Source: an uncultured Sulfurovum sp. (lineage in GTDB: Bacteria; Campylobacterota; Campylobacteria; Campylobacterales; Sulfurovaceae). Taken from it: DNA of 43,501 nucleotides. Shown here one piece after another: positions 16,752-24,984 of this stretch. The notes under the pieces were generated by a model. That model ran no database searches and was not told the DNA's origin. It worked only from the letters and a program-made list of their open reading frames with translations. The stretch lies in NCBI GenBank assembly GCA_902727895.1, contig CACVAP010000020.1, positions 1 through 43,501 on the forward strand, written 5' to 3'. How positions within the stretch are numbered: the first letter of the stretch is position 1; each line of letters starts with the position of its first letter. The translations under genes and the position numbers were made by a program.

Positions 16752-17165
16752 TTAAATGCCTTTAGATTGAACAATCATGAAAACAGTGAAACCTACAAGA
16801 ATAATTAAATTTAATACACTTGCTTTTGTAAAGCTTGAACGTAACATGGCGAATGTTGCTTCGTCTTCAAGATTACCTTTTTTAATACTCTTATGTTTTG
16901 AAATCTCAATGGCTATCATCACAGCAAAAACAGCAATCATAATGATAATAGGGGTTGTAAAAGGCATATCATTTGATACTAAAGCCACAATACCTGAAAA
17001 AGCAATCATCGTAATAATAGCTTGAAAAACCATGGTGTATATAAAGCTTGCCTTTTTAAATCCTAAAGGTTTCTTTGCGATTATAGGTACTAAAAAACCT
17101 AAAACTATAAAAACTATAAAACTATAGTTTAATGTACTATGTGTCATTAACATCTCTTCTAACAT
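16752..17165 (-). CDS. Four-helix membrane protein, function unknown
   Basis: A 137-residue protein with four hydrophobic helices (about 12-30, 42-64, 69-88 and 114-134) and short polar loops, including a basic loop ISKHKSIKKG. I do not recognise a family. It is the first gene of a two-gene unit with rsmE, 9 nt apart. AGGAG 6 nt before ATG 17165 sets the start. The function cannot be inferred from its neighbours. Confidence 0.75.
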   Translation of the reverse strand: MLEEMLMTHSTLNYSFIVFIVLGFLVPIIAKKPLGFKKASFIYTMVFQAIITMIAFSGIVALVSNDMPFTTPIIIMIAVFAVMIAIEISKHKSIKKGNLEDEATFAMLRSSFTKASVLNLIILVGFTVFMIVQSKGI

Positions 17166-17248
17166 GCTATGCTCCTAAATTTATTATGATTAAAAACGGA
17201 TTATATCCAAATTAGTTATACTTTTGCCATACTATATAAAGGTCTAAA

Positions 17249-18466
17249 ATGACTATATCTATTGAAGAAGCTTTAGAAACTATTTACACAAATGTGCAAG
17301 CTAAAAGTACCCATATATTAGCCATTGAAGAGGCACTGGGGTCTATAGTTGCTAAGGATTATGAAGCAACTTTTGACTTACCTCGTTTTGACAACTCAGC
17401 AATGGATGGTTATGCTGTTAAAGTTACTGATGCTAACAAGGAAGTACAGGTAAAAGAGATAACTTATGCTGGAGATATGGCAGAAGATGCTTTTTCTGAA
17501 GGTGAAGTAGTCAAAATTATGACAGGAGCTCCTACTCCTAATGGATGTGAAGCCATTGTTGCTATAGAAGATGTAGAAGTCACGGCTAAGGGTATCATCT
17601 TACCTTCAAACATCAAACAAAACAATTTCATTCGTTTTCAAGGTGAAGACATAAAAGCAGAAACTACTTTTTTAAAGGCACAAACTAAAGTAACAGCTTA
17701 TACCTTAGCCCTACTCTCTTCTCAAGGTATTACACACATTGAAGTTTACCGAAAACCAAAGGTTGTCATCTTCTCTACAGGTGAAGAGCTCAAAGCACAT
17801 TATGAAAAAATAGAAGGACACCAACTCTACAACTCAAATGCTCCTATGTTCTCAGCACGTGCTAAAGAACTTGGATGTGATGTTTCTTACATTTCATCAG
17901 CTGGAGACAGTATGGAGTCACTGAAAAATGCTATTAATAATGCTAAAGATGCAGACCTTATTTTAACTTCTGGTGGTGTTTCAGTGGGAGACAAAGACTT
18001 TACGAAGGAAGCCTTTATAGAATTAGGTATGAAAACCTACTTTTCAGGTATAGATATTAAACCAGGAAGACCTACGAACTTTGGAAAATTAGGTGACTGT
18101 TTTGTTATCAATCTTCCAGGAAATCCATTAGCAGCTATGGTGAACTTTGAAATGTTTGTTAGACCTAGTATCGCAAAACTTACAGGAACAAATAGTTTCT
18201 ACCATGGTCTTATTACAACAAAAATAAAATCAGAACATAAATTCAAGGTAGGAAAGAATGCTGTTATGTTAGGTAAATGGGATGGAAGTACTTTTGAAGT
18301 TATAAAAGGTCAAAAACCAGGGATGGTTGCACCATTAGACAAAGCCGATGGAATGATAGTTACTACAAAAGAAATAAGTTCTCTAAAAGCAGAACAAGTA
18401 GTAAAAATGATTGCTATAAAGTTAGATTTTCAAAGTGAGAAGAAAGAAGATTTTTTTATAAGATAA
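17249..18466 (+). CDS. moeA: Molybdopterin molybdenumtransferase
   Basis: MoeA inserts molybdate into adenylylated molybdopterin in the last step of Moco synthesis, in the cytosol. The family signatures are FDNSAMDGYAV (about 46-56), GEDIKAE, VVIFSTGEEL, TSGGVSVGDKDF and INLPGNPLAAMV, in the right order for domains II, III and IV. The length of 405 is normal. It stands alone here without other moa or mob genes. Two hairpins lie beyond its stop codon. Moco would serve nitrate reductase, formate dehydrogenase or similar enzymes elsewhere in the genome. Confidence 0.97.
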   Translation: MTISIEEALETIYTNVQAKSTHILAIEEALGSIVAKDYEATFDLPRFDNSAMDGYAVKVTDANKEVQVKEITYAGDMAEDAFSEGEVVKIMTGAPTPNGCEAIVAIEDVEVTAKGIILPSNIKQNNFIRFQGEDIKAETTFLKAQTKVTAYTLALLSSQGITHIEVYRKPKVVIFSTGEELKAHYEKIEGHQLYNSNAPMFSARAKELGCDVSYISSAGDSMESLKNAINNAKDADLILTSGGVSVGDKDFTKEAFIELGMKTYFSGIDIKPGRPTNFGKLGDCFVINLPGNPLAAMVNFEMFVRPSIAKLTGTNSFYHGLITTKIKSEHKFKVGKNAVMLGKWDGSTFEVIKGQKPGMVAPLDKADGMIVTTKEISSLKAEQVVKMIAIKLDFQSEKKEDFFIR

Positions 18467-18485
18467 GTATTTAACGTTTACAAAG

Positions 18486-18505
18486 TGTAGACCAAAAGGT
18501 CTACA
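18486..18505. terminator. Hairpin between convergent moeA and cytochrome c genes
   Basis: TGTAGACC-AAAA-GGTCTACA is a perfect 8-bp stem with a 4-base loop. A second small stem CAAGA/TCTTG follows at about 18512. Neither has a clear U-tract on either strand, so this may be a weak bidirectional or Rho-assisted terminator. Confidence 0.55.
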
Positions 18506-18541
18506 TAATACCAAGAATAAATCTTGATATTAAAAGGAGGA

Positions 18542-19243
18542 CTACAGTCCAGCCATGTAAGCAGATACTGCTTTAATGTCTTCATCACTCATAGAAGCAA
18601 CTTGACCTTTCATTAACATACCCATACCAACTGCATTAGTTGTACCAGCTTTGTAACCTGCAAGTTTAGTTTCTAAATCTGCTGCTGATTGACCAGCAAC
18701 TGGTGCTGCTTTACCCATAGCTTTAGTTTTCCCGTCAATACCATGACAACCTGCACATTTAGCATAAAGTGCTTTACCAGCACCTGTATCTACTGCTGAT
18801 GCTACTGCTGCTGTTGCTGTTGTAGCTGCTGCTTTAGCTGAATCTACTGCTGAAGTAGCTGTTTCTTTTACTGATTCTACTGCTGAAGTAGCTGTTTCTT
18901 TAACTTTATCAACTGCTGAAGTAGCTGTTTCTTTTACTGCATCAACTGCTGCTGTTGCTTTTTCTGTTGCTGCTTCTTTTACTTTGTCAGCTGCTGTAGA
19001 AACTGCTTCTTTTGCTTCTGTAGTTGCTGTAGAAACTGCTTCTTTTGTTTCTGTAGTTGCTGACTTTTTATCACCACCACATTTACCTTCACCACATTTA
19101 CCATCTGCTGCACATTTAGCTGGTGCTGCTGTTTCTGTTTTTGCTTCAGTTGCTGCTTTAGCTTCTGCTCCAGTTGATGAGTCTCCACATGCTGTTAAAA
19201 GTAATGCTGCTGCGATCATTGATAAAACTGTAAGTTTTTTCAT
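18542..19243 (-). CDS. Cytochrome c lipoprotein with Cys-rich KCGEGKCGG motif and 11-residue repeats
   Basis: A 233-residue envelope protein. A lipobox (LLLTAC, Cys19) marks it as a lipoprotein. Residues 43-57 hold three cysteines in KCAADGKCGEGKCGG, a motif of the type found in buffin (HvfA) metallopeptide precursors. Residues about 62-150 are tandem 11-residue units such as VDKVKETATSA, predicted helical and spacer-like. The C-terminal domain (about 150-233) is a class I cytochrome c with haem site CAGCHG and a probable distal Met in MGMLMKGQ. It is likely a periplasmic electron carrier. The repeat DNA (about 18830-19060) has a 33-bp period and could expand or contract in frame. Confidence 0.85.
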   Translation of the reverse strand: MKKLTVLSMIAAALLLTACGDSSTGAEAKAATEAKTETAAPAKCAADGKCGEGKCGGDKKSATTETKEAVSTATTEAKEAVSTAADKVKEAATEKATAAVDAVKETATSAVDKVKETATSAVESVKETATSAVDSAKAAATTATAAVASAVDTGAGKALYAKCAGCHGIDGKTKAMGKAAPVAGQSAADLETKLAGYKAGTTNAVGMGMLMKGQVASMSDEDIKAVSAYMAGL

Positions 19244-19280
19244 TATTTGTATCCTTTAGATTTTAGTATCCGTAATTATA

Positions 19281-19862
19281 CTATACTTTTTTAGGATTTA
19301 CAACTACCTCGCCATCTATTAATAAGTCCCACAATTTAGGGTTTTTCCACTCACTTTTGATCTGTTCTGAGAATTTAATATCTGTTAAACTTATACTGCC
19401 CATATTCTGGTTATAGGCATCCTCTTTAAAACCTTGGGCATAGCCTGTCTCTGTTTCATGTACAATAATACTATGAAGCTTGACTTCACGCTCTCCATTT
19501 ATCATACCAGTACATGCTAAAACACGTTCAACTAGTAAGTATATTACTCTTGAAAACTGTTCAGCCGAAGGAGAGACTGGTAACTCTACCCAACGTGCTG
19601 AATGTTTTTTCATATCTGCTAAATAAGAAGTAGCATCACCTGACCAAAGTGTAATAGAATGATCAAAGGCTTCAATTAAATCTTTAATTGTCTCTTTCAT
19701 TAATCCAAAATCATAAACCATCTGTCCATCATCCAAATAGTTTGACTCAAGGAGTACTTCTACTTTATAAGAATGTCCATGTACATTTTGAGAACATCTC
19801 TGTGTTGTACAACCTCTAACAATATGGGCATTTTCAAATTTAAATAGTTTTCTTATTATCAT
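19281..19862 (-). CDS. queD: 6-carboxy-5,6,7,8-tetrahydropterin synthase
   Basis: QueD converts 7,8-dihydroneopterin triphosphate to carboxytetrahydropterin in queuosine (preQ0) synthesis. Zinc ligands His13, His28 and His30 and the catalytic Cys23 are visible in FENAHIV and CSQNVHGHSY. VYDFGLMK and FDHSITL follow as in the family, and HETETGYAQG is the C-terminal active-site part. At 193 residues it is longer than the 120-residue E. coli enzyme, with extra segments in the middle and at the C-terminus. It sits with queE on the same strand, separated by a Sel1-repeat gene, and folE upstream in the window supplies the GTP cyclohydrolase step. Confidence 0.93.
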   Translation of the reverse strand: MIIRKLFKFENAHIVRGCTTQRCSQNVHGHSYKVEVLLESNYLDDGQMVYDFGLMKETIKDLIEAFDHSITLWSGDATSYLADMKKHSARWVELPVSPSAEQFSRVIYLLVERVLACTGMINGEREVKLHSIIVHETETGYAQGFKEDAYNQNMGSISLTDIKFSEQIKSEWKNPKLWDLLIDGEVVVNPKKV

Positions 19863-19871
19863 CAGCGTTTC

Positions 19872-20570
19872 CTAAAATACGATTTGTCCATCATCTTGTA
19901 AACGGTAAATAATGTCTTTAGCTTTTTGATGACCTTGGTAAGCTGCTTTTCTACACCATTCTAATGCTTTTTCTTGGTCTTCATCACAACCTAAACCTTG
20001 ACCGTACATTGCACCTAGATTAAACTGCCCCTCTGGAGAAGCTTTGGTAGCAGACTGTTTAAAAAGTATATAAGCTTTTTTATTACTTTGTTCAACTCCT
20101 GTACCCTCTTTAAAAAGCACGCCTAAGTTATTAAATGCTTCTGCGTTCCCACGCTTAGCTGCTTCTTCATACCAAAATGCTGCTTCTGAATAATTTTTAT
20201 CACAACCTTCACCTTCTTCAAACATAAGTGCCACATCAAATTGTGCTTGAGGCATACCTTTTACAGCTGCTTTTAAGTAGTATTCATGTGCTTTAACTGA
20301 ATTTTTTTGAACCCCTAAACCTCTTAAATAAAGAAGTCCAAGATTGTAAGAAGAGGAGTGTTCTCCAGCATCTGAAGCCTTTTGATAATACTCAATGGCT
20401 TTAGCATAACTTTTTTCTACACCAAGCCCATTATGATAAAAGTAACCCACTGTAGAAAGTGAAGCGAGGTCACCTTGCCCTGCAATATATAAGTATAATT
20501 CTAAAGCTTTTTCATACTCTTTGGCATTAAAAAGTTCTAATGCTTCAGCTTTTAATTCTGTATTTGGCAT
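19872..20570 (-). CDS. Sel1-like repeat (TPR-type) protein
   Basis: A 232-residue protein made almost wholly of about six Sel1-like repeats of 36 residues, each with an AxxxLGxxYxxGxGVxxxxxKAxxxxxxAA pattern. No signal peptide is present, so a cytoplasmic scaffold is expected, unlike the secreted Hcp proteins of Helicobacter. It lies 9 nt before queD and 62 nt after queE, suggesting one transcript. Its partner is unknown and a link to queuosine synthesis is not established. Confidence 0.88.
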   Translation of the reverse strand: MPNTELKAEALELFNAKEYEKALELYLYIAGQGDLASLSTVGYFYHNGLGVEKSYAKAIEYYQKASDAGEHSSSYNLGLLYLRGLGVQKNSVKAHEYYLKAAVKGMPQAQFDVALMFEEGEGCDKNYSEAAFWYEEAAKRGNAEAFNNLGVLFKEGTGVEQSNKKAYILFKQSATKASPEGQFNLGAMYGQGLGCDEDQEKALEWCRKAAYQGHQKAKDIIYRLQDDGQIVF

Positions 20571-20632
20571 CTGTTAAATCTCTCTTTTATCGATATTTTT
20601 GGATTATATACAGATAACCTTAAGGTAGTTTA

Positions 20633-21391
20633 CTAGACTCCCTGCGTCGTATCAAAAACCCGTATGTGTAACCTATCACTATAGTTAAAACCATGCTTCA
20701 TACAAAATTCAAAAACAGCCCTATCATTATGCCAAATATTAGCACGACTCTCTCCTACAGGCATACAATAAATATTTGGGTTTTCAAAAGTTTTAGTTAT
20801 CTCTTTTATTTCTTCCAATGCTGTACTTTGTGTTAACTTCTTATCAATGGTAAACTTAAAAAAACTGTCGATTGAATGCTCTACCATATTTTTAATGGCT
20901 TGTGGTTTTATACGCTTAGAGAAAGGCTCACCAGAATTTGCTAACTTAATGGACAAAGCAAAAATAGTTTCTTGATAAATAGGATACATTTCAAAATCTA
21001 TTTCCACCGTTCCATTGGTCTCAAAGGTCACCCTAATTCCTTGTTTTACAAGCCAAGAAATCACAGCATAAAAAACCTCATCTTTATGATACATTAAAGG
21101 TTCACCACCAGTTATAACCAATTGAGGTAAATAACCTATTTTCTCAAACTCTTGATCTAAATTATTTATAAGTACAGAAGCATCTTCGACTTTTTGCCAT
21201 GAAGAAGAGAAGTGTCCATCCACAGCAAAATAAGTATCACAACCCATGCGTTCAACACCATTTACATCATAAGAGGCACCAAAGCCAGGACAAGACAAGT
21301 TACATCCCCCTGTTCTTAAAAAATATGAGGGTACACCAGCATATTTACCTTCTCCTTGAATGGAGAAAAATTGTTCGGTTAGGTAGAACAT
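20633..21391 (-). CDS. queE: 7-carboxy-7-deazaguanine synthase with split cluster motif
   Basis: A radical-SAM enzyme that turns carboxytetrahydropterin into CDG, the ring contraction step of preQ0 synthesis. [18 protein letters not shown] and GGCNLSC are clear, as is TGGEPLMY (SAM-binding GGEP). Canonical members carry Cx3Cx2C followed by DTxYA. Here Cys30 and Cys34 are followed by a 16-residue stretch and then Cys51-Asp-Thr-Tyr-Phe-Ala, so the third ligand seems displaced by about 14 inserted residues. The C-terminal part includes [10 protein letters not shown]. The length of 252 is normal. The first gene of the queE-sel1-queD cluster. Confidence 0.9.
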   Translation of the reverse strand: MFYLTEQFFSIQGEGKYAGVPSYFLRTGGCNLSCPGFGASYDVNGVERMGCDTYFAVDGHFSSSWQKVEDASVLINNLDQEFEKIGYLPQLVITGGEPLMYHKDEVFYAVISWLVKQGIRVTFETNGTVEIDFEMYPIYQETIFALSIKLANSGEPFSKRIKPQAIKNMVEHSIDSFFKFTIDKKLTQSTALEEIKEITKTFENPNIYCMPVGESRANIWHNDRAVFEFCMKHGFNYSDRLHIRVFDTTQGV

Positions 21392-21514
21392 TATAATTCT
21401 TTCCTTTTTTATTTTAATGATGCTATTTTATCTCAATTATACTAATTGAAAAATACATATTAAAAACTATTCTTCTTTATGTTACAATTACATAAACTAA
21501 GGATTAGACTTTTT

Positions 21515-22576
21515 ATGCACAGTTTCAAATATTTATTATCTTTTTTTATCTTAATAATCACTCCTTCTCTTTTATTTTCAACCATATATGAAAATGCTGA
21601 GAATAAAAAAACAACAAAATGGTCTCTAATTAACAATACTTCTGCTGGAACTATAAAAAACATTTATGATAAAAATAAAAAAAGTCGTGTTATCCAATTC
21701 TTAGGAGAACATACAAAGAGTGTATATATATTAAAACTATCAAATCAAAAAATAAATAAAACCTCTTTATTATCTTGGGAAATGAACTATTCTGAAGATT
21801 TTGTTATTATGGTTGAACTAAATACTAATAAGGGTAAACACACACTTATCTATACTCCAGGAAATGAAGATTCAAACTTACAATATGGATTAGGGAGAAA
21901 TAGTACGTCTGGTCTATGGAAAACATATGAAAGAGATTTAGAAAAAGATTTAAACAACTTTATTGGCAATAGTAGCATTATTACCATCAATAATTTTGTT
22001 ATTAAAGGAAGTGGTCTTATTGATAATATTCAACTGGTAGCCCCAAAAAAAATAGTTGAAAATATAAAAAATAAAACAGTAGTTAAAGAACAAGTAGTTA
22101 AAAAACCAGCTAAACCTACTACGACCACTAACCTGATGCCTGTCATTAATCTATATGGTAAAAATCCAGTACTTTTGCAAAAAGGTGAAGTCTATGTTGA
22201 AGCAGGAGCTTCAGCTATAGATAGTAGTGGAGCAGAACTTACTATAAATATTAGCCACCAAATTGATATCTTTAAAGAAGGAGAGTACTCTGTTATTTAT
22301 ATGACCACAAATAGCATGGGTAATTCTGTTATAGATAAACGAAGAGTTATTGTTGGAAAAGTTAGTGAGCAGAAAGAAATAAAGAAAAAAAATGAGCCTG
22401 ACCCTGAAGAATCATTAAAACTCGAGCAACGTTCAGAAGAGCTATCTGCATGGGAAACAAAATTAAAAGCACGTGAAGAAGAACTTCTAGAACAAGAAGT
22501 TGTCAAAGACAAAACAATTAACAAAGTACCTCTAAACGATGCACCCGAAAACTATCCTCAACGTCCAGGACTTTAA
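21515..22576 (+). CDS. Exported protein with beta-sandwich and Ig-like (DUF5011-type) domain
   Basis: A 353-residue secreted protein. A signal peptide is at 1-21 (MHSFKYLLSFFILIITPSLL). A beta-rich domain (about 30-180) contains WEMNYSEDFVIMVELNT and ends with GSGLIDNIQLV, and resembles a carbohydrate-binding-like jelly roll. An Ig-like domain (about 203-280) reads MPVINLYGKNPVLLQKGEVY...AGASAIDSSG, the DUF5011 pattern found in surface proteins. The tail is a charged coiled coil (about 295-335). ATG 21515 is chosen because AAGGA lies about 11 nt upstream and the signal peptide then starts cleanly. An ATG at 21479 has no ribosome site. The function is unknown; a surface or periplasmic binding role is likely. 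Confidence 0.72.
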   Translation: MHSFKYLLSFFILIITPSLLFSTIYENAENKKTTKWSLINNTSAGTIKNIYDKNKKSRVIQFLGEHTKSVYILKLSNQKINKTSLLSWEMNYSEDFVIMVELNTNKGKHTLIYTPGNEDSNLQYGLGRNSTSGLWKTYERDLEKDLNNFIGNSSIITINNFVIKGSGLIDNIQLVAPKKIVENIKNKTVVKEQVVKKPAKPTTTTNLMPVINLYGKNPVLLQKGEVYVEAGASAIDSSGAELTINISHQIDIFKEGEYSVIYMTTNSMGNSVIDKRRVIVGKVSEQKEIKKKNEPDPEESLKLEQRSEELSAWETKLKAREEELLEQEVVKDKTINKVPLNDAPENYPQRPGL

Positions 22577-22595
22577 AATAAGTTTTATAAAGTCC
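22568..22595. terminator. Hairpin after the Ig-like protein gene
   Basis: GGACTTT (22568-22574) pairs with AAAGTCC (22589-22595), with further AAAA/TTTT pairing possible inside. It overlaps the stop codon and is followed by ATTTC. The gene faces leuA tail-to-tail, so termination here is plausible, but the U-tract is poor. Confidence 0.5.
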
Positions 22596-22618
22596 ATTTC
22601 AAATCTATGCCTATAAAT

Positions 22619-24244
22619 TTAAAAACTGATATTTAAAGCAGATACTAAAGCTGCAATAGAAGCGTACGAGATATTCTTTCCTTTTCCAGCACCATAATAA
22701 GTTTTATCTTCTACTTTGACAGCAAAATAAGCAACAGCCCCAGCATCTTTACCCACTGATAAAGAATGTTCATGATAATCAACTACTTTAAAATCGACGC
22801 CTAAAGATTCAAAAACAGAACTAACAGCATCAATAATTCCATTAGCTTTTTGCTTACAAACATTTTGTTCTGTACCTAGAAAAAACTCACCTTCTATGGT
22901 TGTCTCTTCTTTCTGTATGCTAATATCAATATTTTTAACGGCGTAATGCTCTTTTCTATTCATAAAGTGTTTTTCAAAATGTTTACCAATCATCTCTTCA
23001 CTTACCACACCATCAAACTTATCACTTACCTCTTGAATCATTTTCCCAACATAAGGCTCCATGGCTTTTGGAATTTTATAACCAAAGACAGAATCTAAAA
23101 TATATGCTACCCCACCCTTACCAGACTGTGAATTAATCTGAATAATAGACTCATAACTTCGTCCAACATCTTTAGGATCAATAGGTAAATAAGGTACATA
23201 CCATAAAGCATCGTCTTCTTGTCTATTCATCCCTTTTTTAATGGCATCTTGGTGAGAACCTGAAAAAGCTGTGTATACCAACTCTCCTACATAAGGATGA
23301 CGAATATGTGTTTTAATCTCATTAACTTCTTCAACTACTTGCACTATTTTGTCTACATTAGAGAAATCTAACTCAGGGTCAACACCTTGTGTGTACATGT
23401 TTAATCCAACGGTTATAATGTCTACATTCCCTGTTCGCTCTCCATTCCCTAACAATGTTCCCTCAACTCTATCTGCACCAGCCATCAAACCTAACTCAGT
23501 TGAAGCCACAGCACAACCACGATCATTATGAGCATGAACCGATATCAAAACATTTTCTCGTCTTACGATATTAGTAGACATGTACTCTATTTGATCAGCA
23601 TAAATGTTTGGTGTAGCAGACTCTACTGTAGAAGGTAAGTTTAAAACCATCTTCTCATCACCTTCTGGGTTCCATGCTTCTATTACGGCATTTGAAATAT
23701 TAACAGCATAGTCTAACTCTGTTTGCGTAAAACTTTCAGGAGAGTATTCAAATCGTACATTACCCTCAAATTCATCGAAATACTCTTTAATCCACTTCAC
23801 TCCATTTAACGCTATGTTTATAATCTCATCTTGGCTTTTCTTGTAAACCACTTCTCTTTGCATCGTTGATGTTGGATTATATAAATGCACTATCACATTT
23901 TTAGCCCCACGTAAAGCTTCTGCACTTTTTTTAATTAAGTGTTCACGTGCCTGTGTTAAGACTTGGATGGTTACATCATCTGGTATTAAATTATTTTCTA
24001 TTAAGTGACGTGTAAACTCATACTCAACTTCTGAGGCAGAGGGAAAGCCTATCTCTATCTCTTTAAAACCAACTTCTACTAATAAATTAAAAAAACGAAT
24101 CTTTTTCTCTAAAGACATCGGTTTAATTAATGCTTGGTTTCCATCTCGTAAGTCTACAGAACACCAAACGGGTGCTTTTGTTATCTCATTATTGGGCCAT
24201 GTTCTATTTGGCAAATCTATTTTGTTAAATTTTTGGTATTTCAT
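22619..24244 (-). CDS. leuA: 2-isopropylmalate synthase (long, LeuA2-type)
   Basis: Catalyses the first committed step of leucine synthesis, condensing acetyl-CoA with 2-oxoisovalerate. The catalytic TIM-barrel starts with PVWCSVDLRDGNQALIKPM (metal-binding Asp, Arg), and the metal-site HAHNDRG and LGNGERTGNVD segments follow. The C-terminal part (about 420-541) is the regulatory domain, expected to bind leucine. The order and length fit the type seen in actinobacteria and yeast rather than the E. coli enzyme. No leuBCD follow in the window. A leader peptide with six consecutive Leu codons precedes it. Confidence 0.96.
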   Translation of the reverse strand: MKYQKFNKIDLPNRTWPNNEITKAPVWCSVDLRDGNQALIKPMSLEKKIRFFNLLVEVGFKEIEIGFPSASEVEYEFTRHLIENNLIPDDVTIQVLTQAREHLIKKSAEALRGAKNVIVHLYNPTSTMQREVVYKKSQDEIINIALNGVKWIKEYFDEFEGNVRFEYSPESFTQTELDYAVNISNAVIEAWNPEGDEKMVLNLPSTVESATPNIYADQIEYMSTNIVRRENVLISVHAHNDRGCAVASTELGLMAGADRVEGTLLGNGERTGNVDIITVGLNMYTQGVDPELDFSNVDKIVQVVEEVNEIKTHIRHPYVGELVYTAFSGSHQDAIKKGMNRQEDDALWYVPYLPIDPKDVGRSYESIIQINSQSGKGGVAYILDSVFGYKIPKAMEPYVGKMIQEVSDKFDGVVSEEMIGKHFEKHFMNRKEHYAVKNIDISIQKEETTIEGEFFLGTEQNVCKQKANGIIDAVSSVFESLGVDFKVVDYHEHSLSVGKDAGAVAYFAVKVEDKTYYGAGKGKNISYASIAALVSALNISF

Positions 24245-24323
24245 TATCTATTCCTATGAGTACAAACAAGAACTGTCTGTTTTATGGTTTTAATTAAAAA
24301 ATGTATGGGGTAAAAGTGCGTAA

Positions 24324-24398
24324 TTACGCCGAGAGTAAGAGTAGAAGAAGTACCGTAAATCCAATAGTTTGATTTGTATATGTTGTAAGTGTTAACAT
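24324..24398 (-). CDS. leuA leader peptide with six consecutive Leu codons
   Basis: A 24-codon ORF, 79 nt upstream of leuA, that begins MLTLTTYTNQTIGFTV and continues with six Leu codons in a row (CTT CTT CTA CTC TTA CTC, at 24350-24333), then Ser-Ala-stop. GGAG stands 6 nt before the ATG, a strong ribosome site. The composition is diagnostic of ribosome-mediated attenuation, where scarce leucyl-tRNA stalls the ribosome on the Leu run. The palindrome GCGTAATTACGC (24318-24329) overlaps its stop. I could not draw a textbook terminator/antiterminator pair. The peptide itself probably has no function. Confidence 0.8.
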   Translation of the reverse strand: MLTLTTYTNQTIGFTVLLLLLLSA

Positions 24399-24430
24399 AG
24401 GTGACTCCTTCTTTAAGTTTTATTAAAAGA

Positions 24431-24459
24431 AGTGTAACCTATTTTTATTTTTTTGTCAA
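24431..24459 (-). promoter_or_regulatory. leuA promoter
   Basis: On the minus strand TTGACA (24459-24454) and TACACT (24436-24431) are separated by exactly 17 nt, close to the sigma-70 consensus. Initiation would fall near 24424, giving a 180-nt leader that carries the Leu-rich peptide ORF. Confidence 0.7.
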
Positions 24460-24504
24460 ATTTAGAAAATGTTATAATCCTAAAACAACTTTCAGGAACC
24501 CAAC

Positions 24505-24984
24505 ATGCTAAAAAAGATCTGTAGTAAATTTTGTAAAAAGCCACGTCAAGCACGAAATGATATTGTAATAGTCTTACCCTATGACGAAAAAACCAAAAAA
24601 ATCCTGCTCATCAAAGAGTACCGTAAACAGTACAATAAGGAAATTTGGAAATTTGTCTCAGGTGGTATGGACAAGCCTCATCTTACTCCTCTGCAAACAG
24701 CCCAAGAAGAACTGGCAGAAGAGATAAAAAGAGAAGCAAAAGAATGGTCTTTATTTCACCAATTTGACAAACTCTTCTCTTCTGTCAATATCTACTACTA
24801 TGTGGCTAAAAATCCTAATCTTATGGAGAACCCTATTCCTAATCCAGATGAAGACGATATCATCGTTGATGAGAAATGGGTAAACTTAGATGAATTATGG
24901 CAAATGATAGATGACAAAGAACTCATTTGGAAAGAGTCTGTTTTAGTGGCTATTAACTTTTTAAGAGCTAAAGAAAATCGCTAA
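24505..24984 (+). CDS. Nudix hydrolase with partly degenerate Nudix box
   Basis: A 159-residue cytosolic protein of the Nudix fold. ILLIKEYRKQYNKEIWKFVSGGM resembles ADP-ribose pyrophosphatase-type members, which cleave nucleoside diphosphate derivatives. The box aligns as G-x5-L-x7-EELAEE-x-K: the metal-binding Glu pair and the first Gly are kept, while the first Glu, the Arg and the last Gly are replaced. Activity is thus possible but uncertain. Its end overlaps the mnmD end by 4 nt, tail-to-tail, leaving no room for a separate terminator. Confidence 0.78.
   Translation: MLKKICSKFCKKPRQARNDIVIVLPYDEKTKKILLIKEYRKQYNKEIWKFVSGGMDKPHLTPLQTAQEELAEEIKREAKEWSLFHQFDKLFSSVNIYYYVAKNPNLMENPIPNPDEDDIIVDEKWVNLDELWQMIDDKELIWKESVLVAINFLRAKENR

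Noticed and set aside
18979-19259. Two further ORFs (both strands) over the cytochrome c repeat region
   Set aside because: They are Gln- or Ala/Val/Ser-rich translations of the repeat in other frames.
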